Below are positions 34,580-43,447 of a stretch of 64,000 bases of DNA, piece after piece; positions within the stretch are counted from its first letter, which is position 1; the number at the start of each line of letters is the position of its first letter. The stretch lies in assembly GCA_023663385.1 (NCBI GenBank), contig JAMPHO010000003.1, positions 1 to 64,000 on the forward strand. The letters are read 5' to 3'. The position numbers and the translations under genes were made by a program. The notes under the pieces were generated by a model, which was given only the letters and a program-made list of their open reading frames with translations, had not been told where the DNA came from and made no database searches. The stretch is from Alistipes timonensis (GTDB taxonomy: Bacteria; Bacteroidota; Bacteroidia; Bacteroidales; Muribaculaceae).

Positions 34580-36478
34580 TCAGGCGTTAGTTGTTTCAGA
34601 CTGGTGTTCCTTGATGAACGCCACGGCTATGGCGCCGAGGCAGAGCGAGATGCCCGCGATAATCATCATCATATGCTGCGGGGCGAGGGTGTCGGCTCCG
34701 CCGAAGAAGCTGAGAATCCAGCCCCCGAGAAGAGCGCCTACAATCTGCGGTATGCATATCGAGCAGTTGAAAAGCCCGAGATAAGCGCCGATATTCCCCC
34801 CCTTGAGCGAGTTGGTGAGTATCGTGAAGGGCCAGGCGAGCATGGCGGCCCAGGCGCATCCGATCAGGAAGAACGACACGAAGAGCAGGTACTGGTCGTG
34901 GAGCAGTCCGGCGCTTATAAAGCCTGCGGCACCGAGCAGTAGGCTCAGGGCGTAGGAGAATTTGCGCGAGCGGAACATCGGGAGAACCACGGCCCAGAGC
35001 ACGGAGCCGATGGCCTGCACGGCGAACAGGATGCCCACCCAGTTGCCGGCGTCGTTATACTGGGCCGACTCGGTGTTGAGCACCACAGATGTGCGGAACG
35101 ACGCGTTCTCGGGATTTTCGAGCACAACCTCCGAGGCGCCGTCGATTACGAGTTCACCCGTCTTGGGGTCGCGGGCGCATATGTCAGCCGTGGTGAGGGT
35201 GGTCGGACCGCTCATACGCGAGAGGTAGTCAATGAGTTTGAACTCGGGCGTGCTCACTATCTCAGAGCCGTTGACGAGCAGGGGGCTGCCGTCGGTGGGG
35301 ATCATTGTGCCGAGCGCGTAGGGACTGATGCCACCAACGGTGTGTATCATATCGTCGGTAACAACTGGAGTGGCGATGGCTATGCCTTTGGCGGGTACCG
35401 AAATGTCGATGCCGCCGCTCTTGATTTCAACCGACTCAATGTCGTCGCGGAGTATGGCGACCGATGTGGCGGGGATGAAACGTCCGTCGGCGGTTTCGAT
35501 ACCGGCCACTGTGGCTTTGCCGTGGTCAACAACGATGTCCTTGCCGTTGACGAGGATGTATTTGGCCGAAATATCGTTGACGGTGTTCCCGGCCGCGTCG
35601 GTCTGCGCTATCCCCTGTATGGTAGTGGTCTCCGGGCAGTCAAAAGCGTTTTTCGCGATGGTGCCGTTGGTATAGGTCCACATAAACAGGAACGCGAACC
35701 AGCAGAAGAACTGCACCAGTCCGACGGTCCAGAAGGTTTTCGGGGCCTTTACGAGGAGCTTGAAAAGGTTGGTTTTCTCTTTCGTACCGTCGGCGCTCTC
35801 CTCGGCTCCGCCGTTGTATTCGCGGTAGAGTTGCGGAGGCCACTCCTTGACTTTGCCAAGTGTGTAAAGCACGCAGCCAAGCAGTATGGCCGCGCCGAAA
35901 TAGAACGAGAACACCACCGTTTGCGGAATAACCCCGGCGGCCGCGGTGTTTTTGAACCCTATCCAGGTGAGGAGGAAGGGGAACACATATCCGACGATCG
36001 ATCCGGCGTTGCAGAGGAAGCTCTGTATGGAGTAGGCGAGTCCTTTCTGCTTCTCGTTGACCATATCGCCCACAAGCATCTTGAAAGGCTGCATGGCCAT
36101 ATTTATAGAGGTGTCGAGCAGCATTAGCGCCACCAGCCCTATGAGGATGGCCGACGATACGGCCAGGCCGAACGATCCGGCGTTGGGGAGAAGGCACATT
36201 ACCAGCACGGCCACCACAGCTCCGACAATTAGGTAGGGGAGGCGGCGCCCGATGCGGGTCCAGGTCTTATCGGAGGCGGTACCCACGAGAGGCTGCACCA
36301 CGAGTCCCATCAGAGGCGGAAGAATCCAGAAATAGCTTAAGTCGTGGGGGTCGGCGCCGAGAGTCGCGAAAATGCGGCTCACGTTGGCGCTTTGAAGGGC
36401 GTAAGCAATCTGCACGCCGAAGAACCCGAACGACAGGTTCCACAGCTTCCAGAAACTTAAATCAGGTTTGGTTTTCAT
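34580..36478 (-). CDS. SLC45-like MFS sugar transporter with a large periplasmic insertion
   Basis: 632 residues against about 430-460 for the family. The N-terminal half has the SLC45/sucrose-symporter pattern (FWKLWNLSFGFFGVQIAYAL; GRRLPYLIVGAV; LMLLDTSINMAMQPFKMLVG). Membrane helices resume at about 480 (NWVGILFAVQAIGSVLWAV). Between helix 7 (about 252-270) and helix 8 lies a segment of about 200 residues, predicted beta-rich and periplasmic (KYILVNGKDIVVDHGKATVA). Likely an alpha- or beta-glucoside uptake symporter; the insert may be a ligand-capturing domain. Substrate is inference. Confidence 0.85.
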   Translation of the reverse strand: MKTKPDLSFWKLWNLSFGFFGVQIAYALQSANVSRIFATLGADPHDLSYFWILPPLMGLVVQPLVGTASDKTWTRIGRRLPYLIVGAVVAVLVMCLLPNAGSFGLAVSSAILIGLVALMLLDTSINMAMQPFKMLVGDMVNEKQKGLAYSIQSFLCNAGSIVGYVFPFLLTWIGFKNTAAAGVIPQTVVFSFYFGAAILLGCVLYTLGKVKEWPPQLYREYNGGAEESADGTKEKTNLFKLLVKAPKTFWTVGLVQFFCWFAFLFMWTYTNGTIAKNAFDCPETTTIQGIAQTDAAGNTVNDISAKYILVNGKDIVVDHGKATVAGIETADGRFIPATSVAILRDDIESVEIKSGGIDISVPAKGIAIATPVVTDDMIHTVGGISPYALGTMIPTDGSPLLVNGSEIVSTPEFKLIDYLSRMSGPTTLTTADICARDPKTGELVIDGASEVVLENPENASFRTSVVLNTESAQYNDAGNWVGILFAVQAIGSVLWAVVLPMFRSRKFSYALSLLLGAAGFISAGLLHDQYLLFVSFFLIGCAWAAMLAWPFTILTNSLKGGNIGAYLGLFNCSICIPQIVGALLGGWILSFFGGADTLAPQHMMMIIAGISLCLGAIAVAFIKEHQSETTNA

Positions 36479-36580
36479 GGATAAGAATATGATATGTAAG
36501 CAGATAAAAAATAAGCGAATTGATGGCGGCTCCTGGGGTTGTTGGCAGCCGCGTGTCGGTAGCGGGAGGAGGCTGAGGCG

Positions 36581-37429
36581 TCAGGCTTGTCCCGCCTGTT
36601 CTTTCAGCCAGGCGATCTCCTCGCCCCATATTGCCTCGTCGGGGGTCTCCAGAATCAGGGGGATATTGTCGAAGCGCGGGTCCTTCATAAGACGGGCGAA
36701 AAATTCGCTGCCGAGTTCGCCGGTGCCGATAGGCGCGTGGCGGTCAACCCGCGATCCAAGCCCTTTCTTCGAGTCGTTGAGGTGCATGCCGCGGAGATAG
36801 CGGAACCCGATCACCCGGTCGAACTCTTCCCATGCGGCCGCATAACCCTCCTCTGATTTCAGGTCGTAGCCGGCGGCGAACGTGTGGCAGGTATCGACGC
36901 ATACGCCCACGCGCTCCTTATCCTCCACCCGGTCGATTATCTCGGCGAGATGCTCGAAGCGGAATCCGAGGTTTGATCCCTGCCCGGCGGTCGACTCTAT
37001 CACAGCCGTTACCCCGCTGGTCTGGCTCAATGTGATGTTGACCGACTCGGCTATGCGGGCAAGGCAGTCGGCCTCCTCCATCAGGTTTAGGTGCGATCCG
37101 GGGTGGAAGTTCAGCATCGTTAGGCCCAGTTGCTCGCAGCGGCGCATCTCGTCGAGAAACGCGTCGCGGCTCAGGCGCAGTTTTTCAGGGTCGGGAGCGC
37201 CGAGGTTGATGAGGAAACTATCGTGGGGGAGTATGACCTCCGAGCTGAAGCCGAGTTTCTCGCAGTTTTCCCGGAAACGGCCGGCTTCGGCGGCGGATAT
37301 GGCCGCGGCCTTCCATCTCGACGGGTTGCGGGTAAAAAGCGCGAACGCGCCCATCCCGAGCTTCGCCGCGTTGACCGGCGCGTTGCTCACGCCGCCTTCA
37401 ACAGATACATGTGCTCCAATGAATTTCAT
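36581..37429 (-). CDS. nfo: Endonuclease IV
   Basis: Apurinic/apyrimidinic endonuclease of base-excision repair, with three zinc ions. 282 residues, family length. Metal ligands and signatures: [68 protein letters not shown] and LILETPDE. Separate unit with its own promoter. Confidence 0.97.
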   Translation of the reverse strand: MKFIGAHVSVEGGVSNAPVNAAKLGMGAFALFTRNPSRWKAAAISAAEAGRFRENCEKLGFSSEVILPHDSFLINLGAPDPEKLRLSRDAFLDEMRRCEQLGLTMLNFHPGSHLNLMEEADCLARIAESVNITLSQTSGVTAVIESTAGQGSNLGFRFEHLAEIIDRVEDKERVGVCVDTCHTFAAGYDLKSEEGYAAAWEEFDRVIGFRYLRGMHLNDSKKGLGSRVDRHAPIGTGELGSEFFARLMKDPRFDNIPLILETPDEAIWGEEIAWLKEQAGQA

Positions 37430-37461
37430 AATAAGACTAACTCAATTTCTCGAATCACGCA

Positions 37462-37469
37462 CAAAGTTA
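37462..37469 (-). promoter_or_regulatory. -7 box of nfo
   Basis: Minus-strand TAACTTTG, 32 bp before the nfo ATG; a TTTTTGG tract about 22 nt upstream could serve as -33. Confidence 0.6.
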
Positions 37470-37550
37470 CAAAACTCAGCCCAAACTACCCCAAAAATCA
37501 CCCCCACATTTTCCCGCTATGTTAAAAAATAATGTTAAAACAATTTGGCG

Positions 37551-39407
37551 CTACTCTGTGAGATGATGCCCCTCGTTGTACCGCTGGTTGTCGGGCAAGT
37601 CGCCGCGGGCTGTCCCGGTTGCCATCAATTCCTTCAACTCTGGCAGGTGGTGCTGGTAAATATCGCGGGGCAATGCATTGTGGCGTGCGCAAAGGCTCGC
37701 GGCCATCCCTACAACCTCGCCCATCATGGCCGTGGTGCGCATCACGCGTACGGTGCCGAGGGCTACGTGGGTGCAACTGATGTCGCGTCCAGCCATAAAG
37801 AGGTTCTTAACGTTGCGAGAATACAGGCATCGGTAGGGCACGCCGTAAGGATGGATGAACACGTGTCGGTTCGACGCGATGAACGGACCGTCGGGAAAGT
37901 GCCGGCTGTTCTCCGGATCGGGAAAGTGCAGGTCGATGCTCCATGTGGCAGTGAACGAAGCGTCCTCATGACTCACCCGTTTTACGAGGTCATCCTCTTT
38001 CAAAATGTAATCGCCAAGGAGTCGGCGTGTTTCGCGCTTCCCGCCAACGTGGGCCACCCAGTTAAGCTCGCGGTCGGTGTATAGCTTCAGATCGTTTACA
38101 AGGTAGCTCCAGTTGGAATAAGCCACGAGCATACCGTAGTCGCGCACACGTTCGAAAGCGTTCAGTTGGTCGGAGTGCATCCCGGTCTCCCAGGTCCATT
38201 CGCCAACCGGGGTCCGATGGCAAGTGGAATCGCTGAAAACGAGTCCGTAGTTGAATTTAGGGAAGCTCCCCTTGCCACCATCCGCTTCACGCGAACGCCA
38301 TTGAACCGAAGCACCCATCGTCATGGCGTCAGCTTGCTTGGGTGCCGAAGGTTCGCCGAATTCCAGGCGGCTCTCGCGACCTATAAGGAAGTCCGCCCCG
38401 GCGAGAAATCCTACCATGCCGTCGCCAGTCGCGTCGCAAAACAGGGGCGCTGTGAAACGCAGTCGTTTGCCCGTAAGAGTCTCGATGCCGGTTACCGACT
38501 TGATCGCTCCGTCGGGTGAAGTTTCCGCATTGTTGATATGCGTGTTGAGAAACAGCGAAATGTTTGGCTCCGCCATAACCCATCGGAGTTTGGCTGCGTC
38601 GCCATAATTAGCTGCCGGCTGGGCGTTCCCTTCGATGGTCGGCGCGTACTCCTTGAGCATGGTGCCGAGCGCCGGGTATTTGCCGAGATCGAGAGCGCCT
38701 CCGAGGTGTACCCTTACCTCCGAACTGTTGTTGCCTCCGAGCACGGGGCGGTTCTGCACCAGGGCCACCTTGAGCCCGAGGCGGGCAGCGCTTACCGCCG
38801 CGTGCATTCCGGCGATCCCCCCTCCGACCACAACCAGATCGTAGGTGCCCGCATCGGATGGCTCCGAGTTATCTGAGTAGCCGCGCCTCCAGTAAGCGAG
38901 TGTCTCCGCGTCGGTCGGCGGGATGTCATCCTTATCCGAGGTAAGATATACGGCATCGCATCGCCCGTCGAACCCTGAGAGGTCGCGGAGTGCTATCTCA
39001 CACGTTTGCCCGGGGCGTGATTTGAAACTGCCGGCGTACTGCCATTCCCAGCTTTCCCCTTTGTTGCCAAGTTCGTTGGGTAGAGCCTTCCCGTTAACGG
39101 CGATTTTGAATGCTCCGGCCCCTTTGCCTGAATGCCAGGGTGATGTCCAGTTGTATGTGCGGGCGAATACGTGGTAGGTACCTGCTTCCGGGATTTCAAC
39201 AGCGGTTTCAGCGTCAGCTACCGGCTTTCCGAGTCCGTGGGCGAGAAGATAGGCGGACCCCATCTCGTCGATAAATTGCGAGTCGGCGGTCCACCCGCCG
39301 TGATTGTCAAATTGTTCCGCCTCAATGAGCAGGGAAGCCGCATGCGCGGCGCAGAATGTTATCGCGGCGATTGTGGAGGCTGCTAAGGAAAGAAGGCGCT
39401 GGCGCAT
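37551..39407 (-). CDS. Secreted FAD-dependent oxidoreductase with N-terminal carbohydrate-binding-like domain
   Basis: 618 residues with a signal peptide ending near CAAHA. Residues about 25-155 form a golvesin/CBM-like jelly roll (LLIEAEQFDNHGGWTADSQF; AGTYHVFARTYNWTSPWHSG). The FAD_oxidored domain follows: nucleotide-binding DLVVVGGGIAGMHAAVSAARLG, VLGGNNSSEVRVHLGG, FCDATGDGMVGFLAG and a C-terminal NLFMAGRDISCTHVALGTVR. Last gene of the minus PUL arm, 5 bp after the DUF5040-like gene. Such proteins recur in PULs; a sugar-oxidising role is an inference, as no substrate has been established here. Confidence 0.85.
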   Translation of the reverse strand: MRQRLLSLAASTIAAITFCAAHAASLLIEAEQFDNHGGWTADSQFIDEMGSAYLLAHGLGKPVADAETAVEIPEAGTYHVFARTYNWTSPWHSGKGAGAFKIAVNGKALPNELGNKGESWEWQYAGSFKSRPGQTCEIALRDLSGFDGRCDAVYLTSDKDDIPPTDAETLAYWRRGYSDNSEPSDAGTYDLVVVGGGIAGMHAAVSAARLGLKVALVQNRPVLGGNNSSEVRVHLGGALDLGKYPALGTMLKEYAPTIEGNAQPAANYGDAAKLRWVMAEPNISLFLNTHINNAETSPDGAIKSVTGIETLTGKRLRFTAPLFCDATGDGMVGFLAGADFLIGRESRLEFGEPSAPKQADAMTMGASVQWRSREADGGKGSFPKFNYGLVFSDSTCHRTPVGEWTWETGMHSDQLNAFERVRDYGMLVAYSNWSYLVNDLKLYTDRELNWVAHVGGKRETRRLLGDYILKEDDLVKRVSHEDASFTATWSIDLHFPDPENSRHFPDGPFIASNRHVFIHPYGVPYRCLYSRNVKNLFMAGRDISCTHVALGTVRVMRTTAMMGEVVGMAASLCARHNALPRDIYQHHLPELKELMATGTARGDLPDNQRYNEGHHLTE

Positions 39408-39412
39408 GATGG

Positions 39413-41194
39413 TCAGTGATTAACGAATTTTACGACCTGGTCGTTGGAAGCGGCGATGTAAACGCCTGGCGCTAACGAAGAGAAATCAGCCGTAGCGGCG
39501 TCGGTGACACTTACGATCTGGCCGGCCATTGTATTTATGGATATTCTCTTGCCAAAGGGATTCATCAGTTTGCCACCGATAATTGTAAACTCGGGGTCAG
39601 TTTTTTCCGGGGTTAGCGCTGAAGTTGTGCCCCGCGGCATAGCCACGAGCATCTGAGGTCCCTTGCCTTGGTTGGTGGTCGATTCAGTGGATGTGAAGCG
39701 GCTTAACGCGCGCCATCGGTAAGGAGTCGACACACGGAATGTCACATATACGGCTCCCTCTTTTATTCTGGCTTTCACGAAGTCGGTCACGTCCCAGCCA
39801 ACATATGATTCGAGCATATTCTGAGTGAGCAGTGTGGTAGCAACTGGTTCGAACACATGGTTGTGGTGGTTGTCCCAGGTGAGGTTGGCTGTGTAAGTGG
39901 AGGTGTTGCCGCCGAGTTCGAGTGTCTCGATGCCGTCGAGCGGGCGGTTCTCGTTGTTGAGTTTGCCTGGCACCACGCTTTCATAATAGAGTCGCACTCC
40001 AATGCGGGCCGCATCGTCGGGCACCTCGTCGAGGGGGAAGGTGATGTAGATGCGGCGCGACCATCCGTCGCCGTTCTTAAGGTCGAGGGTCTGCGCGTCG
40101 GCATGCCCCTTGCTTTGTTCCGCCTGGTGCACGAAACTGTCATACGAGGCACTGATTACCTTATCGGCGATGTGAATTGTGGCTTTTGACTCGCCTCGGA
40201 GAGCTTGTGTTCCCCGTGCGTCGGTAACTCCTACCGCGTGGAATGTGACATCGGACTCCGCGTCGGCCACTTCCCAAAAATATGGGCATTCCGTAACTTC
40301 CGCGCCGTTGAGGGTGAATGGATAGTGTCCGGCCGTGAAGGTCACCATCATTCTCGCTGTCTCGCCCTTGGCCACCAGGGGCGAAGCAGGGGCAAGGGCA
40401 TAGTCAAAAGGGACTTCGAGGCCGAGATAGTCGCACGCCTCCTCCACGAAGATCTGCGCCATACGCCGCTGGATGTAGCTGTTGCTTCCGCGCAAGGGGT
40501 GCCAGCCGTATTTCACGCCACCTATAGTTTCCGTGTCGTGGGCGAAGCCGAGACTGGGCTGATCGGCCTGGGTTTCGGCATCGAGGCGTGAGAAGCCGAT
40601 GTTCTCGTCGAATTTCACCAATGGCAGGTTCCATTTCTCGGCAAGTTTGCGGATTGCCGGATTGTAGGTGGTGCGCGCGTCGTGCCAGTGGGTGCAAAGC
40701 ATTATTTTGGCCGGTTTCCCGTGCTCAGTGCCGTAATATTTCGATTCGGGATTATCCTTTAGCCCCTCGCAGTCGGCTATGTACCGCTTTATCACATAGT
40801 CGTAAGCCACGGAGTAGTCGGTTGTGGAGGCGATGTTGGTGTAGTCTTCCCATTTATCCTTGAGCCATTGCTCGTTGGCGACGTTTTGGTTGTGGACGTG
40901 GCCAATCACGAACACATCGGTTTTGTCGAGCTCTTCAAGGGTGTAGAATGTGCCGAGGTTCATACGGCGGGCGGTGTGGTAAATGGCTTCGCCGCTGACG
41001 GCCTTGTTGATAGCTTCGGCCCCGAGATCCTCACATCCGATTTCAAACCATCCGTTTTCGGGCACGGAGAACGACGCTCCCGTCAGCAGAAACGTTATTT
41101 TTTCATCGCCGGTCTGTTCGGCTGCTATGGTGGCCAGTGGCGCGGTTAAGGCGGCCACTCCCAGAATGTATTTCGCAAATGTATTCATATTCAT
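39413..41194 (-). CDS. Secreted DUF5040-like (SGNH-like) protein with DNRLRE-type and sorting domains
   Basis: 593 residues, signal peptide near 1-25. Residues about 32-255 resemble the DUF5040/SGNH-like fold: FLLTGASFSVPENGW, INKAVSGEAIYH, VFVIGHVHNQNV and HPLRGSNSYIQ. The catalytic Ser-Gly-Asn-His set is not cleanly intact: block I reads GAS where GDS is usual. Residues about 355-525 look like a DNRLRE/CBM96-type beta domain (YVGWDVTDFVKARIKEGAVY). The C-terminus (ISINTMAGQIVSV then SLAPGVYIAASNDQVVKFV) is a sorting-domain-like tail. It may be an esterase or carbohydrate binder of the PUL. Confidence 0.72.
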   Translation of the reverse strand: MNMNTFAKYILGVAALTAPLATIAAEQTGDEKITFLLTGASFSVPENGWFEIGCEDLGAEAINKAVSGEAIYHTARRMNLGTFYTLEELDKTDVFVIGHVHNQNVANEQWLKDKWEDYTNIASTTDYSVAYDYVIKRYIADCEGLKDNPESKYYGTEHGKPAKIMLCTHWHDARTTYNPAIRKLAEKWNLPLVKFDENIGFSRLDAETQADQPSLGFAHDTETIGGVKYGWHPLRGSNSYIQRRMAQIFVEEACDYLGLEVPFDYALAPASPLVAKGETARMMVTFTAGHYPFTLNGAEVTECPYFWEVADAESDVTFHAVGVTDARGTQALRGESKATIHIADKVISASYDSFVHQAEQSKGHADAQTLDLKNGDGWSRRIYITFPLDEVPDDAARIGVRLYYESVVPGKLNNENRPLDGIETLELGGNTSTYTANLTWDNHHNHVFEPVATTLLTQNMLESYVGWDVTDFVKARIKEGAVYVTFRVSTPYRWRALSRFTSTESTTNQGKGPQMLVAMPRGTTSALTPEKTDPEFTIIGGKLMNPFGKRISINTMAGQIVSVTDAATADFSSLAPGVYIAASNDQVVKFVNH

Positions 41195-41206
41195 GGATTT
41201 TTTGAG

Positions 41207-43429
41207 TTATCTCGCATCGGCTAAAGATTCGGAATCGGTTGTGCGGAATGAAACTTTCGCACGGATGTCGGTGCTCGACGAGCCGGCGAGGATAGTGAAC
41301 TCGTCGCGGTCGACAACCCATCGGTGGAGCGAATCGTCGTAATATGCGAGCGAGGCTACAGGGATGCGGGCTGTCACGATGGTTTTTTCTCCAGGGAGAA
41401 CCATCGTTTTTGAGAACGCCTTCAGCTCTTTTGCCGGACGTTCCAGACGCGGTGATTTTTGGGAGGCGTAAAACTGCACGCACTCAGCCCCGGCCAAATT
41501 TCCGTTATTCTCCAGCCGCATGGTGACAGTCACGGTATCAGTCGGCAGATATTCCCCGCGGTCGGTGGCAAGGGCGGAATATTTAAACGTGGTGTAGCTT
41601 AATCCGTGGCCGAAGGGGTACCTCGCCGGTATGCGCCGGGTATCGTGCCAGCGGTAACCGACAAGTAATCCTTCGTCGTAGCTGACCTCTCCGTTGACAC
41701 CCGGATAGCCGCGCTGGCCGAAAGAGTGTGCCGCGCAGTCGCTGAGTTTCACGGGTATTGAGAAGGGGAGTTTGCCGCTGGGGTTCGCGTCGCCCGATAA
41801 TATGTCGGCCAGCGCCGCGCCCCCCATACTGCCAAGATACCAGCTTTGCACGATTGCCGGAACCTTGCTTTCCCAGGGCATCGCCACGGCGTTGCCGCTC
41901 ACTATGACCACCGTGGTCCGCGGGTTCACGCTCACTATGGCTTCAATCAGCTCGTTCTGCCCGAATGGGAGGTCGTAAGTGAGCCGGTCCTCTCCCTCAC
42001 AATCCTGACGATAGTTTTTGTTAAGGCCACCGATGAATATGACCTCGTCGGCCCGGCGGGCGGTTTCAATCGCGGCCCGTAGAAGTGAGTCGGCGTCATA
42101 TGGCGATGGAAGTTCCCTGGAGTAGTTCGGTTCTCCCGAGGCGTAGCCGAGTGAGAAGTCGATGTTGTCGGCTCCGAACCTTTGCCGCAGGCCATCCAGC
42201 GGAGTTATTTCCACGCGTGGTTTAAGCTCCGAGCTCCCGCCCCCCATGGTTAGCGATTTTACGGCGTTTTCCCCGATTACCGCTATCCGGCGGTGTTCCC
42301 GGAGGGGAAGCGCGCCGTGCTGGTTTTTAAGGAGCACAATCCCTTCGCGTCCGACTTCGCGCGCGGTGGCGAGGTGCTCGGGGGTGTGCATCGAGCCCCA
42401 AGGCCGCGAGCGGTCCATATTCGTGCGCAGGCATAGGCGTAAGACGCGCCGCGCCTTGTCGTCGACAAGTTTCTCATCGATTTCGCCGGCTTTAACGAGC
42501 GCTTTAAGCGGTTCGGCCATATAATAGTCGTCGTAGGCATTGCTTTTACCCCAGGTGAGGCCGTTGGTCCAAGAACCCATCTCGATGTCGAGGCCGTTGA
42601 GAGCCGCCTCGCGCGTGTCGTGGGCCGATCCCCAGTCGGTTATGAAAGCGCCGTCGAAGCCCCACTGCTTCTTAAGGATTTGATTGACAAGGGTGTCGTT
42701 GTGCGTGCAATAGGTGCCTTTATATTTGTTGTAGGAACCCATAACGGTCCATACGCCCCCTTCGACCACCCCCGCGCGGAACGCCGGGAGATAGATTTCG
42801 TTAAGGGCTCGCTCTCCTACGGCCACGTTTACCGCGTCGCGGTTGTTTTCCTGATTGTTGAGGGCAAAGTGTTTCAGGCAGGCGCTTACTCCGTTGCGCT
42901 GCACCCCGCGGATGTAGGGCACTACCATGCGGGAGGCGAGCAGCGGATCCTCGCCCATATACTCGAAGTTGCGGCCGCTCAAGGGGGTGCGGTATATGTT
43001 CACCCCGGGGCCGAGTATTACGTCTTTCTTGCGGAAGCGGGCTTCCTCGCCGACAACGTTGCCGTAACGCTCGGCGAGCGCCGGATTGAATGTCGCGGCC
43101 AGGCAGGTAAGAGCCGGCATTGCCGTGCACGAATCGTTGGTCCAACCAGCCCATTTCCATTCGTCCCAGTCAAACTCAACCCTGACGCCGTGGGGGCCGT
43201 CGCTCATCCAAAGTTCGGGTATCCCCAGCCTTGGGCATCCCGGGGTGCTGAATTTGGATTGGGCGTGTATCAGTGCTATTTTTTCGTCGAGAGTCATACG
43301 GCTGAGCGCGTCCTCGACGCGTTGCTCGGCGGGGAGCGAGTCGTCGAGGTATGGCGGCACGCCGGAGCTGTTCGCGGCGGAGGCGGCGAATAAGGCGAGG
43401 TAAACTATAATCTTTCGGGTGAGAATCAT
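41207..43429 (-). CDS. GH3 family beta-glucosidase-type glycoside hydrolase
   Basis: 740 residues with a signal peptide. Catalytic nucleophile Asp265 in AFITDWGSAHDT; substrate-binding SDGPHGVR, SGRNFEYMGEDPLLA and CLKHFALNNQENNRD; then the second alpha/beta domain and a C-terminal fibronectin III-like domain (YLPTDTVTVTMRLENNGNLA). GH3 enzymes of this layout release glucose from beta-linked oligosaccharides in the periplasm. It lies 12 bp before the DUF5040-like gene in the minus PUL arm. Confidence 0.93.
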   Translation of the reverse strand: MILTRKIIVYLALFAASAANSSGVPPYLDDSLPAEQRVEDALSRMTLDEKIALIHAQSKFSTPGCPRLGIPELWMSDGPHGVRVEFDWDEWKWAGWTNDSCTAMPALTCLAATFNPALAERYGNVVGEEARFRKKDVILGPGVNIYRTPLSGRNFEYMGEDPLLASRMVVPYIRGVQRNGVSACLKHFALNNQENNRDAVNVAVGERALNEIYLPAFRAGVVEGGVWTVMGSYNKYKGTYCTHNDTLVNQILKKQWGFDGAFITDWGSAHDTREAALNGLDIEMGSWTNGLTWGKSNAYDDYYMAEPLKALVKAGEIDEKLVDDKARRVLRLCLRTNMDRSRPWGSMHTPEHLATAREVGREGIVLLKNQHGALPLREHRRIAVIGENAVKSLTMGGGSSELKPRVEITPLDGLRQRFGADNIDFSLGYASGEPNYSRELPSPYDADSLLRAAIETARRADEVIFIGGLNKNYRQDCEGEDRLTYDLPFGQNELIEAIVSVNPRTTVVIVSGNAVAMPWESKVPAIVQSWYLGSMGGAALADILSGDANPSGKLPFSIPVKLSDCAAHSFGQRGYPGVNGEVSYDEGLLVGYRWHDTRRIPARYPFGHGLSYTTFKYSALATDRGEYLPTDTVTVTMRLENNGNLAGAECVQFYASQKSPRLERPAKELKAFSKTMVLPGEKTIVTARIPVASLAYYDDSLHRWVVDRDEFTILAGSSSTDIRAKVSFRTTDSESLADAR

Positions 43430-43447
43430 GGGAATGAAAAGTGGCTA

